Shown: one piece after another, positions 1-7,896 of the stretch
Numbering within the stretch: the first letter of the stretch is position 1
Layout: the number at the start of each line of letters is the position of its first letter
NCBI RefSeq assembly: GCF_000336675.1
Contig: NZ_AOMB01000011.1
Span: 19,848-63,218 of the forward strand
Direction: 5' to 3'
Length of the DNA: 43,371 nucleotides
From: Halococcus hamelinensis 100A6
GTDB taxonomy: Archaea; Halobacteriota; Halobacteria; Halobacteriales; Halococcaceae
Translations under genes and position numbers: made by a program
Notes under the pieces: generated by a model
The model's database searches: none
The model's input: the letters and a program-made list of their open reading frames with translations, nothing else
What the model was told of the DNA's origin: nothing

Positions 1-170
1 ATTTCCTTCGACGTGCGAACGGGCGCTTCGCGCCCGTGAGCAGAGAGTGGTTCGCCGAAGGCGAACCCGACGAGGAAAAAAGTGGGCGCGGAGGCGTGTG
101 GCCGTCGCGGAGCGGTGCGGTCTGCGTTTCTCAGTTGTGTCGGGTTCGCAGCGGCTTTCGAACCGATTCG
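1..170 (+). repeat. Dispersed intergenic repeat, copy 1 (cut by left edge)
   Basis: Non-coding stretch after the lipA stop. It holds an 8-bp hairpin (19-37, stem ACGGGCGC, loop TTC), a second hairpin GGTTCGCC-GAA-GGCGAACC (50-68), an A6 tract and then a GTGGCCGTCGCGG-type module near 99-111. The same order of hairpin, A-tract and G-rich module recurs at 7815-7857 and 9909-9990. Read on the minus strand the A6 is a T6 tract, so it could end lipA transcription. No protein is credible here. Confidence 0.7.
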
Positions 171-207
171 GCCCCTCAAAAAAACCTTTTTCGAAGAACG
201 ACCCGAA

Positions 208-1152
208 TCACGCCGAGTTCGATGCGGCCCGAGCGCTCTTCCGCGCCGCCTCGACCGAGCGCCCCTCACGGACGACCGCGTCCACGAACAGCTCGCCCGC
301 CTTGTACGACGAGCGCACCATCGGCCCGCTGGCACAGTAGAGGAAATTCAACTCCGCCTCCGCGACCCGCCGCCACGTCTCGAACTTGTCGGGGTGGACG
401 TAGTCGGAGACGTCGAGGTGGCTCCGGGAGGGCTGGAGGTACTGGCCGAGGGTCACGACGTCGACGTCCGCTTCTCGCAGGTCCGAGAGGGTCTGGTAGA
501 CCTCGTGGTCGTACTCGCCGAGGCCGAGCATCACCGAGGTCTTGGTGTAGCCCTCGAAGGTGTCCGCCGCGTGTTCGAGCACCGACAGCGACTGCTCGTA
601 GCCCGCTCGGCGGTCGCGGACGGGCCACTGAAGTCGCGAGACGGTCTCGATGTTGTGGGCGATCACGTCCGGACCCGCCGCGATGATCTCGTCGACGAGG
701 TCGAGATCGCCACGGAAGTCGGGGATCAGGACCTCGACCAGGATCTCGGGGTCGCGTTCCTTGATCGCCGCGATGGTTCGCGCGAAGTGGGCCGCCCCCT
801 GGTCCGCGAGGTCGTCGCGGTCGACGGAGGTGAGCACCACGTAGTCGAGGCCGATCTCCGCGACCGCCGCCGCGACGTTCTCGGGTTCGTCGGGATCCAA
901 TTCACCCATCCCGCCGGTCTCGACGTCACAGAAGTTACAGCCGCGCGAGCACCGCTCGCCCATCAGCATGAACGTCGCGGTGCCGGGGCCCTCGCCCGCG
1001 CCCCCGGACCAGCACTCGCCCATGTTGGGGCAGTTGGCCTCCTCGCAGACGGTGTGGAGGTCGCGGTCTCGCAGGGTTCGTTTGATGTCGGTGAACCGCT
1101 CCCCCGACGGCGGGCGGCTCTTCAGCCAGCCGGGTTTTCGCGCGCGACTCAT
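208..1152 (-). CDS. lipA: Lipoyl synthase
   Basis: A 314-residue radical-SAM enzyme that inserts two sulfurs into protein-bound octanoyl groups to make the lipoyl cofactor of 2-oxoacid dehydrogenases and glycine cleavage. The auxiliary cluster motif is complete (C36, C41, C47; CX4CX5C), as is the SAM-cluster motif (C68, C72, C75; CX3CX2C). The C-terminal RSSY motif (about 280-283), which supplies a serine ligand to the auxiliary cluster, is present. I chose the ATG at 1152, preceded by GGAGGGACACCA. An upstream extension to 1236 adds residues not found in the family. The gene diverges from the MATE exporter. No lipB or lplA is visible, though the left edge is close. Confidence 0.95.
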   Translation of the reverse strand: MSRARKPGWLKSRPPSGERFTDIKRTLRDRDLHTVCEEANCPNMGECWSGGAGEGPGTATFMLMGERCSRGCNFCDVETGGMGELDPDEPENVAAAVAEIGLDYVVLTSVDRDDLADQGAAHFARTIAAIKERDPEILVEVLIPDFRGDLDLVDEIIAAGPDVIAHNIETVSRLQWPVRDRRAGYEQSLSVLEHAADTFEGYTKTSVMLGLGEYDHEVYQTLSDLREADVDVVTLGQYLQPSRSHLDVSDYVHPDKFETWRRVAEAELNFLYCASGPMVRSSYKAGELFVDAVVREGRSVEAARKSARAASNSA

Positions 1153-1277
1153 TGGTGTCCCTCCGGGTCGCGTCGGCAAAAGGGTGGGGTTCGCCGTCAC
1201 GAGGCCGACCGAACCCGCCCTTCCGTCGCGGCACACACCCGAATCCGGACCTCCGTTCCATCCGGAGATACGAATGA

Positions 1278-1285
1278 TTAATTAC
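1278..1285 (+). promoter_or_regulatory. TATA box of the MATE exporter gene
   Basis: TTAATTAC lies about 26 bases before the GTG start at 1308, in a locally AT-rich patch of an otherwise GC-rich region. The spacing predicts an mRNA with almost no leader. Confidence 0.5.
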
Positions 1286-1307
1286 CATTACATTTCAACG
1301 ACGTTCC

Positions 1308-2711
1308 GTGCTCGACCTCTCCTCCGAGGAGATAACCCAGGGGTCGCTGACGCGGGCGCTGGTCGTGCTCGCGACCCCGCTGTTGGTCCAGAACCTCGTG
1401 CAGGTCGTCCAGCAGGTGGTCGACCTCTTCTTCCTCGGACGGCTGAGTTCGGCCGCGGTCGCCGCGGTGGGGCTCTCGCTCCCGGTCCTCGCGCTGTGCT
1501 TCGCGCTCGTGATCACGCTCCCGTTCGTCGGCACCCAGATCCTCGTCTCCCAGCGCGTCGGCGGCGAGGACGTCTCCGGGGCACGCCGGGCCGCCGCGAC
1601 CGGGCTCGGGGTCGCGGTGGCGCTCGGGGTCGTCGGGGGGCTCGTCCTCTGGGTCGGGGCGCGCCCGCTCGTCGACCTCCTCACGCGGGTCCAGCCGGGC
1701 GGGGCGAACGTCACGGCGCTCGCGACGGTCTACCTCTCGGTGCTCGCGGTCGGCCTGCCGGCGGCGGCCGCGAGCGACGCGATCGAGGCGGCGTTCGTCG
1801 GCTGGGGCGACTCGCGCGCGCCGCTCTACGTCTCGGTCGCCACGGTCGCCACCAATCTCGTGCTCGACCCGGTCCTGATCTTCGGGCTCGGGCCGGCCCC
1901 CGCGCTCGGGGTAGAGGGCGCGGCGCTCGCGACGGTCGCGGGCTACGTCGCCGGCTTCCTGCTCGCGGCTGGTCTCGCGCTCGCCGGCCGCGACGGCTGG
2001 GTCTACACCCGGGCGACCGCCCGGTTCGAGGCCGACGACCTCCGTGAGCTGTTCGACGTCGGCGCGCCGATCGCCGGACAGGGTGCCGTGCGTCAGGTCG
2101 TTCGGGTCCTGATCGTCACGGTGGCGTTCGCGGCGGGCGGCACGGCAGGGCTCGCGGCGTACTCCATCGGCGGCCGAGTCGCGTCGGTCGCCTTCGTGCC
2201 CGCCCTCGGCCTCCAGCAGGCCGCCCAGAGCGTCGTCGGGCAGAACCTCGGTGCCGCAAAGCCCGACCGTGCCGAACGAGCGACCTATCTCGGTGTCGGG
2301 CTCGCCGCCGGCGGACTCGCGGTCATCGGTGCCGTCCAGTGGCTCTTCCCGGTCCCGGTCGCCACCCTGTTCGCGCCGGCGTTCACCGACCGCGCGCTCT
2401 CGCTTTCGGTCTCGTACCTCGAGATCCTCGCCTACGGCTATCCCGCCATCGGCGTCGCCTACCTCTTCGAGGCGGGCTTCAACGGCGCGCGCCGGACCCG
2501 TACCAGCCTCGTCGCCACGCTCGCCCAGTTCTGGGTCGTTCGGCTTCCGCTCGCCGCGGGCGCGGGGGTCGTGTTGGGGGCCGGCGTCGTCGCGGTGTTC
2601 TGGGCCGTGACGATATCGAACCTCGTCGTCGCCGTCGGTCTCTGGTTCTACTACCGTCGCGAGGTGGGCGACGGGATGCTCCAGCGGGCGAGCGAGCGCG
2701 CCAGCACCTGA
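1308..2711 (+). CDS. MATE-family multidrug/cation exporter
   Basis: A 467-residue polytopic membrane protein. Two homologous halves of hydrophobic segments are evident, starting with a TM segment at about 18-40 that contains the family's typical PLLVQNLVQVVQQVVDLFFL stretch. The second half opens near residue 245 with a similar gate region (GAPIAGQGAVRQVVRVLIV). MATE proteins exchange H+ or Na+ for drugs or organic cations across the cytoplasmic membrane; the substrate cannot be read from sequence. The start is the GTG at 1308, placed about 26 bases after a TATA-like element, so the message is probably leaderless. It is a single gene, divergent from lipA and convergent with the channel gene that follows. 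Confidence 0.9.
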   Translation: MLDLSSEEITQGSLTRALVVLATPLLVQNLVQVVQQVVDLFFLGRLSSAAVAAVGLSLPVLALCFALVITLPFVGTQILVSQRVGGEDVSGARRAAATGLGVAVALGVVGGLVLWVGARPLVDLLTRVQPGGANVTALATVYLSVLAVGLPAAAASDAIEAAFVGWGDSRAPLYVSVATVATNLVLDPVLIFGLGPAPALGVEGAALATVAGYVAGFLLAAGLALAGRDGWVYTRATARFEADDLRELFDVGAPIAGQGAVRQVVRVLIVTVAFAAGGTAGLAAYSIGGRVASVAFVPALGLQQAAQSVVGQNLGAAKPDRAERATYLGVGLAAGGLAVIGAVQWLFPVPVATLFAPAFTDRALSLSVSYLEILAYGYPAIGVAYLFEAGFNGARRTRTSLVATLAQFWVVRLPLAAGAGVVLGAGVVAVFWAVTISNLVVAVGLWFYYRREVGDGMLQRASERAST

Positions 2712-2731
2712 CCGGCGGCCGAACGGGCGTT

Positions 2732-4411
2732 TCACTCGTCGGGAAGACGTCGAAGCCGTTCGTCGGTCCCCGCGACGACGAGCGTGTCGCTGTCGGCGAT
2801 CTCGATGGTGTCGTCGGTCAGGAACTCCCCGTCGCGTTCGAGACCCACGCCCACCCACTCCTGGTTGGCGTTCCGCTGGATCTCCCCGAGGTCCTGTCCG
2901 ACGAACTCGTCGCTTTCGACCCTGGCGAACCGTATCTGCCCGATCGGGTGCACCACCGGCTCCCGGTGGGCCTCGGCGGCGAGCAGTCGTGCGATCGTTC
3001 GTCGCTCGGAGAGCACGTAGTCCGCCCCCGCGTCGAACCCCTTCGCCACGTCCTCCGCGTTGGTCACCCGAACCAGGATGTCGATCTCCTCGGCCATCGA
3101 CCGGCCGACCGCCGTGGCGAGCAACGCGGTCTCGTCGTCGTCGACGGCCACGACGAGCGCCGTCGCGTCCTCGATACCGGCCTCCGCGAGCACGGGCCCG
3201 TCGCTCGCGTTCCCCACCACGTCCGCCCCCGTGCTCTCGTCCACGTCGATGGTGGTGACGTCGACCTCGTCCGGGAAGTGTTCCGTGACCGCCGTTCCCG
3301 CCTCGCCGAGTCCGGCGACCACGACACTGTCGTACGTCGTCAGCGACCGGAACCCGTCGTCCTCGTCGTGAATCCCCTCGAAAGCGGCTTCGGGTCCGAC
3401 GACCACGAGCACCGAGTTCGGCGAGAGCCGTTCGGACGACCGGGGTGGAAGCCGTAGCTCACCGTCGATCCACGCTCCGACCAGCGTCAGGTCCGGGTTC
3501 GCCACGATGGGCGTGTCCTCGACCCGCGCCCCGGCGAGCGGTCCGTCGTGGCGGACGACCAGTTCCCGAACCACGGTCCCGTCGCCGATGGCGTCGGCCG
3601 CGGTCGCGAACGTCGCCGTCGCCGTCGCCTTCTCGGCCAACTGGCGGCCGATGAGCGACGGGACGCAGACCACCCGGTCCACCCCGACCTGTTCGAGCGC
3701 GTCCTGCCGGTCGGGGGTTTCGGTGAGCGAGAGCACCCGCACGTCGTCGTTGCACTGGTAAGCCGTCAGCGCGACGCTCGCGTTGCGCGCCCGTGCGTCC
3801 GTGACGACCAACGCCGCGTCCTCGACCCCGGCCCGTCGGAGCGTCTCCGTCCTCGTCGGGTCGCCGTCGATGACCTGGTAGTCGCGGTTCGAGAGGTCGA
3901 TGGCCTCCTCCTTGTCGGGGTCGACCAGGACGTAGTCGATCCCCGAGGCCTCGAACTCGTCGAGCAGCACGTCCTTCCCCCGGCCGTACTCACAGACCAC
4001 GACGTGGTCGTCCTTGGTGGTCAGACGGTCGTCGAGCACCACCGGGGCGCGCTCGAACAGCGGGATGATGAGGATCCGCAGCGTCACGAGCCCGATGAGC
4101 ACGCCGGATATCTGATACCAGATGATGAGGAGGTTCATGTACGGCGTCACCCACGGTGCGCCGGCCCCGTAGCCGGTGGTCGTCATCGTCTCGACCACCG
4201 TCTGGAGCGCACGGAAGATCGTGATGTCGTCGCCTTCGAGGGTCCGCATTCCGGCCTGGTAGATGACGGCGTAGCTGACGAGCACCGAGACGAGCACCAC
4301 GATATACTTCACCACGGTCCGCTGTCGGTTGGTGAGGTCCTCGAGCGAACTCACCGACCGGAGCTGGCGGAGCTGTTGTTCGAGCGGTCCCTGTGGCTTC
4401 TCGGAACTCAT
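2732..4411 (-). CDS. K+ channel-like protein with two RCK (TrkA-N/TrkA-C) modules
   Basis: A 559-residue protein. Order: cytoplasmic N-terminus, TM1 (about 33-56), pore loop with TTTGYGAG (filter core TGYG), TM2 (about 92-118), then RCK1 (TrkA-N about 130-250, TrkA-C about 270-345) and RCK2 (about 360-475 and 480-559). This is the two-TM, MthK-like plan, but with a tandem RCK pair on one chain. The first Rossmann motif is degenerate (VVCEYGRGKD in place of GxGxxG), whereas the second keeps GLGEAG. It probably conducts or regulates K+ for osmotic balance, gated by a nucleotide or ion at RCK2; the ligand is inference. It diverges from the DxDxDG membrane protein at 4500 with an 88-base shared promoter region. 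Confidence 0.9.
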   Translation of the reverse strand: MSSEKPQGPLEQQLRQLRSVSSLEDLTNRQRTVVKYIVVLVSVLVSYAVIYQAGMRTLEGDDITIFRALQTVVETMTTTGYGAGAPWVTPYMNLLIIWYQISGVLIGLVTLRILIIPLFERAPVVLDDRLTTKDDHVVVCEYGRGKDVLLDEFEASGIDYVLVDPDKEEAIDLSNRDYQVIDGDPTRTETLRRAGVEDAALVVTDARARNASVALTAYQCNDDVRVLSLTETPDRQDALEQVGVDRVVCVPSLIGRQLAEKATATATFATAADAIGDGTVVRELVVRHDGPLAGARVEDTPIVANPDLTLVGAWIDGELRLPPRSSERLSPNSVLVVVGPEAAFEGIHDEDDGFRSLTTYDSVVVAGLGEAGTAVTEHFPDEVDVTTIDVDESTGADVVGNASDGPVLAEAGIEDATALVVAVDDDETALLATAVGRSMAEEIDILVRVTNAEDVAKGFDAGADYVLSERRTIARLLAAEAHREPVVHPIGQIRFARVESDEFVGQDLGEIQRNANQEWVGVGLERDGEFLTDDTIEIADSDTLVVAGTDERLRRLPDE

Positions 4412-4499
4412 TCAGTTTGGGTGCTCGCGTGGCCCCCATGAGGCTTTGGCTTGTCCGTGCGGTGGATAGACTGATACCGCTCTCGGCACAATCGCCGCC

Positions 4500-5006
4500 A
4501 TGTCCGCGCCAGTGGCGACCATCACCGACCGCGTCCGCGGGGCTTGGGAGTACTACCGGCGCTACACACTGCGGCGAACGGGCGTCCACGCTGGCGCGAC
4601 GGCGGCGCTCACCGTTCTCGGACTCCTCGCGTACTACGAGCGCTGGTTCGCCCTCGTGGCGATCGTCGCCTACCTGCTCCCACCGGTCTACCTCTATCTC
4701 ACCGGCGACGACCTCTCAGAACCCGAACCCCAACCGACGAACCCCGAACCCGCGACCGCGCCGAACGACCACGCCTCCAGCACCACTGGCGTGGTTCGGG
4801 ACGCCGACGTGGACTTCGACGGAGCCGACGCGGACTTCGACGGAGCCGACGCGGATTCCGATGGCTATGATGCGGACTTCGATGGAGCCGACGCGGATTT
4901 CGACGGGATCGATAGGGACTTCGACGGACACGACGCGGACTCCGACGGCGACACGGATTCGGATGGCGACGACGGGGATACGGACGGCGATTCCGACGGC
5001 GACTGA
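4500..5006 (+). CDS. Small membrane protein with acidic DxDxDG repeat tail
   Basis: A 168-residue protein of unrecognised family. Residues about 28-68 form two adjacent hydrophobic segments, preceded by a basic N-terminus (YYRRYTLRRTG). From about residue 100 to the end the chain is a tandem heptad of the type DADFDGA, decaying into SDGDTDGD. The heptad is encoded by an imperfect 21-bp minisatellite. Each unit fits DxDxDG, the oxygen-rich loop of EF-hand, dockerin and thrombospondin-3 calcium sites. No function is known to me; a divalent-cation-binding tail anchored in the membrane is inference. The nearest neighbour is the divergent potassium-channel gene. The repetitive tail may vary in copy number between strains. 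It could alternatively be simple halophilic acidic low complexity. Confidence 0.75.
   Translation: MSAPVATITDRVRGAWEYYRRYTLRRTGVHAGATAALTVLGLLAYYERWFALVAIVAYLLPPVYLYLTGDDLSEPEPQPTNPEPATAPNDHASSTTGVVRDADVDFDGADADFDGADADSDGYDADFDGADADFDGIDRDFDGHDADSDGDTDSDGDDGDTDGDSDGD
4802..5003 (+). repeat. 21-bp coding minisatellite (DADFDGA units)
   Basis: At least seven tandem units of about 21 bp with core GACTTCGACGGAGCCGACGC. The first two units are identical at most positions and later ones decay. It lies wholly inside the open frame and keeps phase, so length changes would alter the protein tail without frameshift. Confidence 0.85.
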
Positions 5007-5197
5007 ACCGCTGCCGGACCGTGCGGACGATCGCGGGCGGTCCACGATGCGGGAGAAGAAACGCCTTTGTCGGCCCCACCCCCAGTATCGTTTCACGTGA
5101 TCACCGTCGTTTCGTCCGACCCGCGAGGACCGGCGCGGACCCGCCTCACGAGGTTGACCCCGTGAGCACCGTTGCGTCACTGCGTTCGCAACGAACG

Positions 5198-5229
5198 CAC
5201 GAAACCCACCGCCGGCGGTGGGTTTCGTG
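5198..5229. promoter_or_regulatory. Perfect 32-bp palindrome over the helicase start codon
   Basis: The half site CACGAAACCCACCGCC is followed directly by its exact reverse complement. The right arm contains both candidate GTG starts of the helicase gene (5218, 5227). It could be an operator for a dimeric regulator or, in RNA, a hairpin hiding the start codon. The flank (GCGTTCGCAACGAACGC, 5182-5198) is a second shorter dyad. Confidence 0.8.
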
Positions 5230-7554
5230 AGCGTCGCCGAGACGGTCCCCGAGTTCGCCGACGCGTTCGCCTTCGAGGAGTTCAATCGGATGCAGCGCGA
5301 GGCGTTGCCCGCGATCCTCGAACGCGAGGAGAACGTCGTCGCCAGCGCGCCGACGGCCTCGGGCAAGACCGCCCTCGCCGAGCTCGCGATCTGCAAGTGC
5401 CTCCGGACCGGCGGGACGGCCCTCTTCATCGCGCCGCTGCGCGCGCTCACCAACGAGAAGGAGTCCGAGTGGGAGCGCTTCGAGTCGATGGGCTACTCGG
5501 TCTACGTCGTCACCGGCGAACGCGACCTGGTCCCGCACCGCGCCGAGCGGGCCGACATCCTCGTGATGACCCCCGAGAAGGTCGACTCCGCGACGCGGAA
5601 ACACGACTCCCCCAGATACGGCTTCATCACCGACGTCTCGTGCTGTGTGATCGACGAGGTCCACCTCCTCGACTCCGAGAAACGGGGGAGCGTGCTCGAA
5701 GTCACCATCTCCCGGCTCCGGCGGCTCTGTGACCCCCGCGTGGTGGCGCTCTCGGCCACGATGCCCAACGTGGGCGACATCGCCGACTGGCTCGACGCTC
5801 CCCCCGAGACGACCTTCGACTTCGGCGACGAGTATCGACCCGTCGACCTCGAATCGGGCGTCCGGACCTACACCCACGGCGAGAACGCCTTCGCCGACAA
5901 GTACCGTCGCCTCTATCGCGCGCTCGACCTCGCCGAGGACCACATCCGGGAAGAGGGTCAGGCGCTCGTGTTCGTGGCCTCGCGCCAAGACACCGTTAGG
6001 GCGGCCGAGAAGGCCCGCGACGAACTCGCCTCACGGGACGTGCCGATGGGCGCGCGCGGCGACTACGATTTCCACACCGAAAGCCAGGTCCTCGAGAACC
6101 AGACCCTCCGGAACTCCGTGCTCGACGGCGTGGCCTTCCATCACGCGGGTCTCTCGAAGTCCGATAAGGACCACGTCGAGGAGTGGTTCCGCGAGGGAAA
6201 GGTGCAGCTCCTCTTTTCGACCTCGACGCTCGCGTGGGGGGTGAATTTGCCTGCTCGGTGTGTCGTGATCCGTGATACGAAGTACCACGACCCCCTGGAG
6301 GGGGAAGTCGACATGAGCCCGCTCGACGTGCTCCAGATGCTCGGGCGCGCGGGTCGACCGGGCTACGACGACGCGGGCTACGCCTACGTCGTCTGTGACG
6401 CCGCCGACGCCGACAAGTACCGGAAACTCCTCCGTGACGGCAAGGAGATCGACTCCCACCTCGCCGCGGACCTCGACACCCACCTCAACGCCGAGATCGC
6501 GATGGGCACGATCCGGGACGTGGGCGACGTGATGGACTGGCTCGAAACCACCTTCGGGTTCGTCCGCGCGAAGAACAACCACGTGACCGACGCGGTCGAG
6601 ACCCTCCGCGAGGCGGTCCGTGAGACCCTCTCCGAACTCCGGGACCGTGGGTTCATCGAGACGGACGACCTCGACGTCGCCGCGACGCCGCTCGGCACCC
6701 TGACCTCGTCGTACTACCTCCGGCTGCCGACCGCCCGCCGGTTCTTCGACCTCGCGGGGACCGGCCCCAGTGTTCGAGCGATCCTCGAAACCGTCGCCCG
6801 GAGCACGGAGTTCGACAGCGTCAACGCCCGCCGTGCCGAACGCGACGCCATCGCGGGGGTGCTCGGCTCCGGTGACGACCTCGATTCGGGCCCGCGGAAG
6901 GTGCTCGCGATCCTCGAATCCAGCACCCGTGGCTCGACCCCCGCCGAACTCCGGAGCGACGCGTGGGTCATCCGCCAGAACGCGCTCCGGTTGCTCGCCG
7001 CACTCGGGGCCTTCCTCGACCGTTTCGGGTCGGCCTGGGAGGCCAACCGGGCGTGTCGCGTCGCGGCACGCATCGAGAACGGCGTCGGCGAGGACGCGGC
7101 CGCGCTCACCGCCATCGACGGCGTCGGGCCGGGCCGGGCGAGCAAACTCGCGAGCTCGGGGATCGAGACCCCGGCGGACGTCGTCTCGGCCGGGGTCGAC
7201 GAACTCGTCGAGGTCGGGCTCTCGGAGGGGGTCGCCGAGCGGGTGGTCGAGCGTGCGCGCGCCCTTCCCGCGCTCGACATCGACTGGGGGGCCTTCCCCG
7301 AGCGGATCGCGCGCGGCGAGAACGACCTGTGTGAGGTCACCGTCGAGAACCGGGGCGAGGGTGCGCGGGCCGGCCTCCGGGTGACGGTCAACGACACCCA
7401 GATGACCGAGACCGCGTCGTTTCTGGGGACCGAGACCCTCCCCGCGCCGGTCTTCGGCGGCGACCCCGACACCCTCACGTTCGCCGTCGAGGTCGTCTTT
7501 CCCGACCTGCCGCTCCCGCCAGTTACGGAGACGAGAACCGTCTGGGTGGATTGA
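5227..7554 (+). CDS. Ski2/Hel308-like DEAD-box helicase with Brr2-type C-terminus
   Basis: A 775-residue ATP-dependent superfamily 2 helicase. Walker A APTASGKT is at 41-48, motif II DEVH at 143-146, SAT at 176-178, and motif VI QMLGRAGRPG at about 370-379. After the winged-helix and ratchet region come a helix-hairpin-helix (about 628-680, AIDGVGPGRASKLA) and a C-terminal beta-rich domain (about 690-775). That last order (helical, HhH, Ig-like) is the Sec63 module of Brr2, and goes beyond plain Hel308. The substrate may be stalled replication forks or structured RNA; not decidable here. The start is GTG at 5227 (MSVAETVPEF) or 5218, both inside a palindrome. A dispersed repeat follows the stop. 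Confidence 0.88.
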   Translation: MSVAETVPEFADAFAFEEFNRMQREALPAILEREENVVASAPTASGKTALAELAICKCLRTGGTALFIAPLRALTNEKESEWERFESMGYSVYVVTGERDLVPHRAERADILVMTPEKVDSATRKHDSPRYGFITDVSCCVIDEVHLLDSEKRGSVLEVTISRLRRLCDPRVVALSATMPNVGDIADWLDAPPETTFDFGDEYRPVDLESGVRTYTHGENAFADKYRRLYRALDLAEDHIREEGQALVFVASRQDTVRAAEKARDELASRDVPMGARGDYDFHTESQVLENQTLRNSVLDGVAFHHAGLSKSDKDHVEEWFREGKVQLLFSTSTLAWGVNLPARCVVIRDTKYHDPLEGEVDMSPLDVLQMLGRAGRPGYDDAGYAYVVCDAADADKYRKLLRDGKEIDSHLAADLDTHLNAEIAMGTIRDVGDVMDWLETTFGFVRAKNNHVTDAVETLREAVRETLSELRDRGFIETDDLDVAATPLGTLTSSYYLRLPTARRFFDLAGTGPSVRAILETVARSTEFDSVNARRAERDAIAGVLGSGDDLDSGPRKVLAILESSTRGSTPAELRSDAWVIRQNALRLLAALGAFLDRFGSAWEANRACRVAARIENGVGEDAAALTAIDGVGPGRASKLASSGIETPADVVSAGVDELVEVGLSEGVAERVVERARALPALDIDWGAFPERIARGENDLCEVTVENRGEGARAGLRVTVNDTQMTETASFLGTETLPAPVFGGDPDTLTFAVEVVFPDLPLPPVTETRTVWVD

Positions 7555-7651
7555 GCCACCGTCGAAGACTGATCCGCGTCGCGACCAACCACCGTGGCGC
7601 GCGCTCGCGACCGGTCCGAACAATAGTGAGGGCCGGTCGTGGACATTGTGC

Positions 7652-7880
7652 GAGGGATGAGCACCGGAGTGAGCGAAGCGAACGAGGAGCGCAGTCGGTT
7701 GGGGAGGTATGTGGCTGTCGCGAGGCGGCTGCGGAGCGGGAGGGTTAGTGGTTGTACCGCGAGTGAGGCCGGAGGCCGAACGAGCGGCAGTTTTTAGTCC
7801 AGGTTTTTGCGAGGAGTGGTTCGCCGGAGGCGAACCCGACGAAGTAAAAAAGTGGGGTCCGGTAGCTTCAAACCGTCCCG
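7652..7880 (+). repeat. Dispersed intergenic repeat, copy 2
   Basis: The helicase-phoD gap (7555-7896) holds no gene. The repeat begins with GAGGGATGAG 98 bases after the helicase stop, continues with TCGGTTGGGGAGGTATGTGG (7695-7714), then two T5 tracts in TTTTTAGTCCAGGTTTTTGC (7791-7810), the hairpin GGTTCGCC-GGA-GGCGAACC and an A6 tract. The T tracts would suit archaeal termination of the upstream plus-strand transcript; the A6 would serve the minus strand. Confidence 0.75.
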
Positions 7881-7896
7881 CCCGAAAGCCGAACCG

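Noticed and set aside
4802-5003. Short direct repeats as a possible CRISPR array
   Set aside because: Units are contiguous, without spacers, and lie inside a coding frame.
7790-7860. A frame shared by repeat copies reading SPGFCEEW...EPDE, which looked like a conserved peptide
   Set aside because: Conservation follows the DNA repeat in all frames, copy 3 changes its length, and no start codon or domain supports translation.
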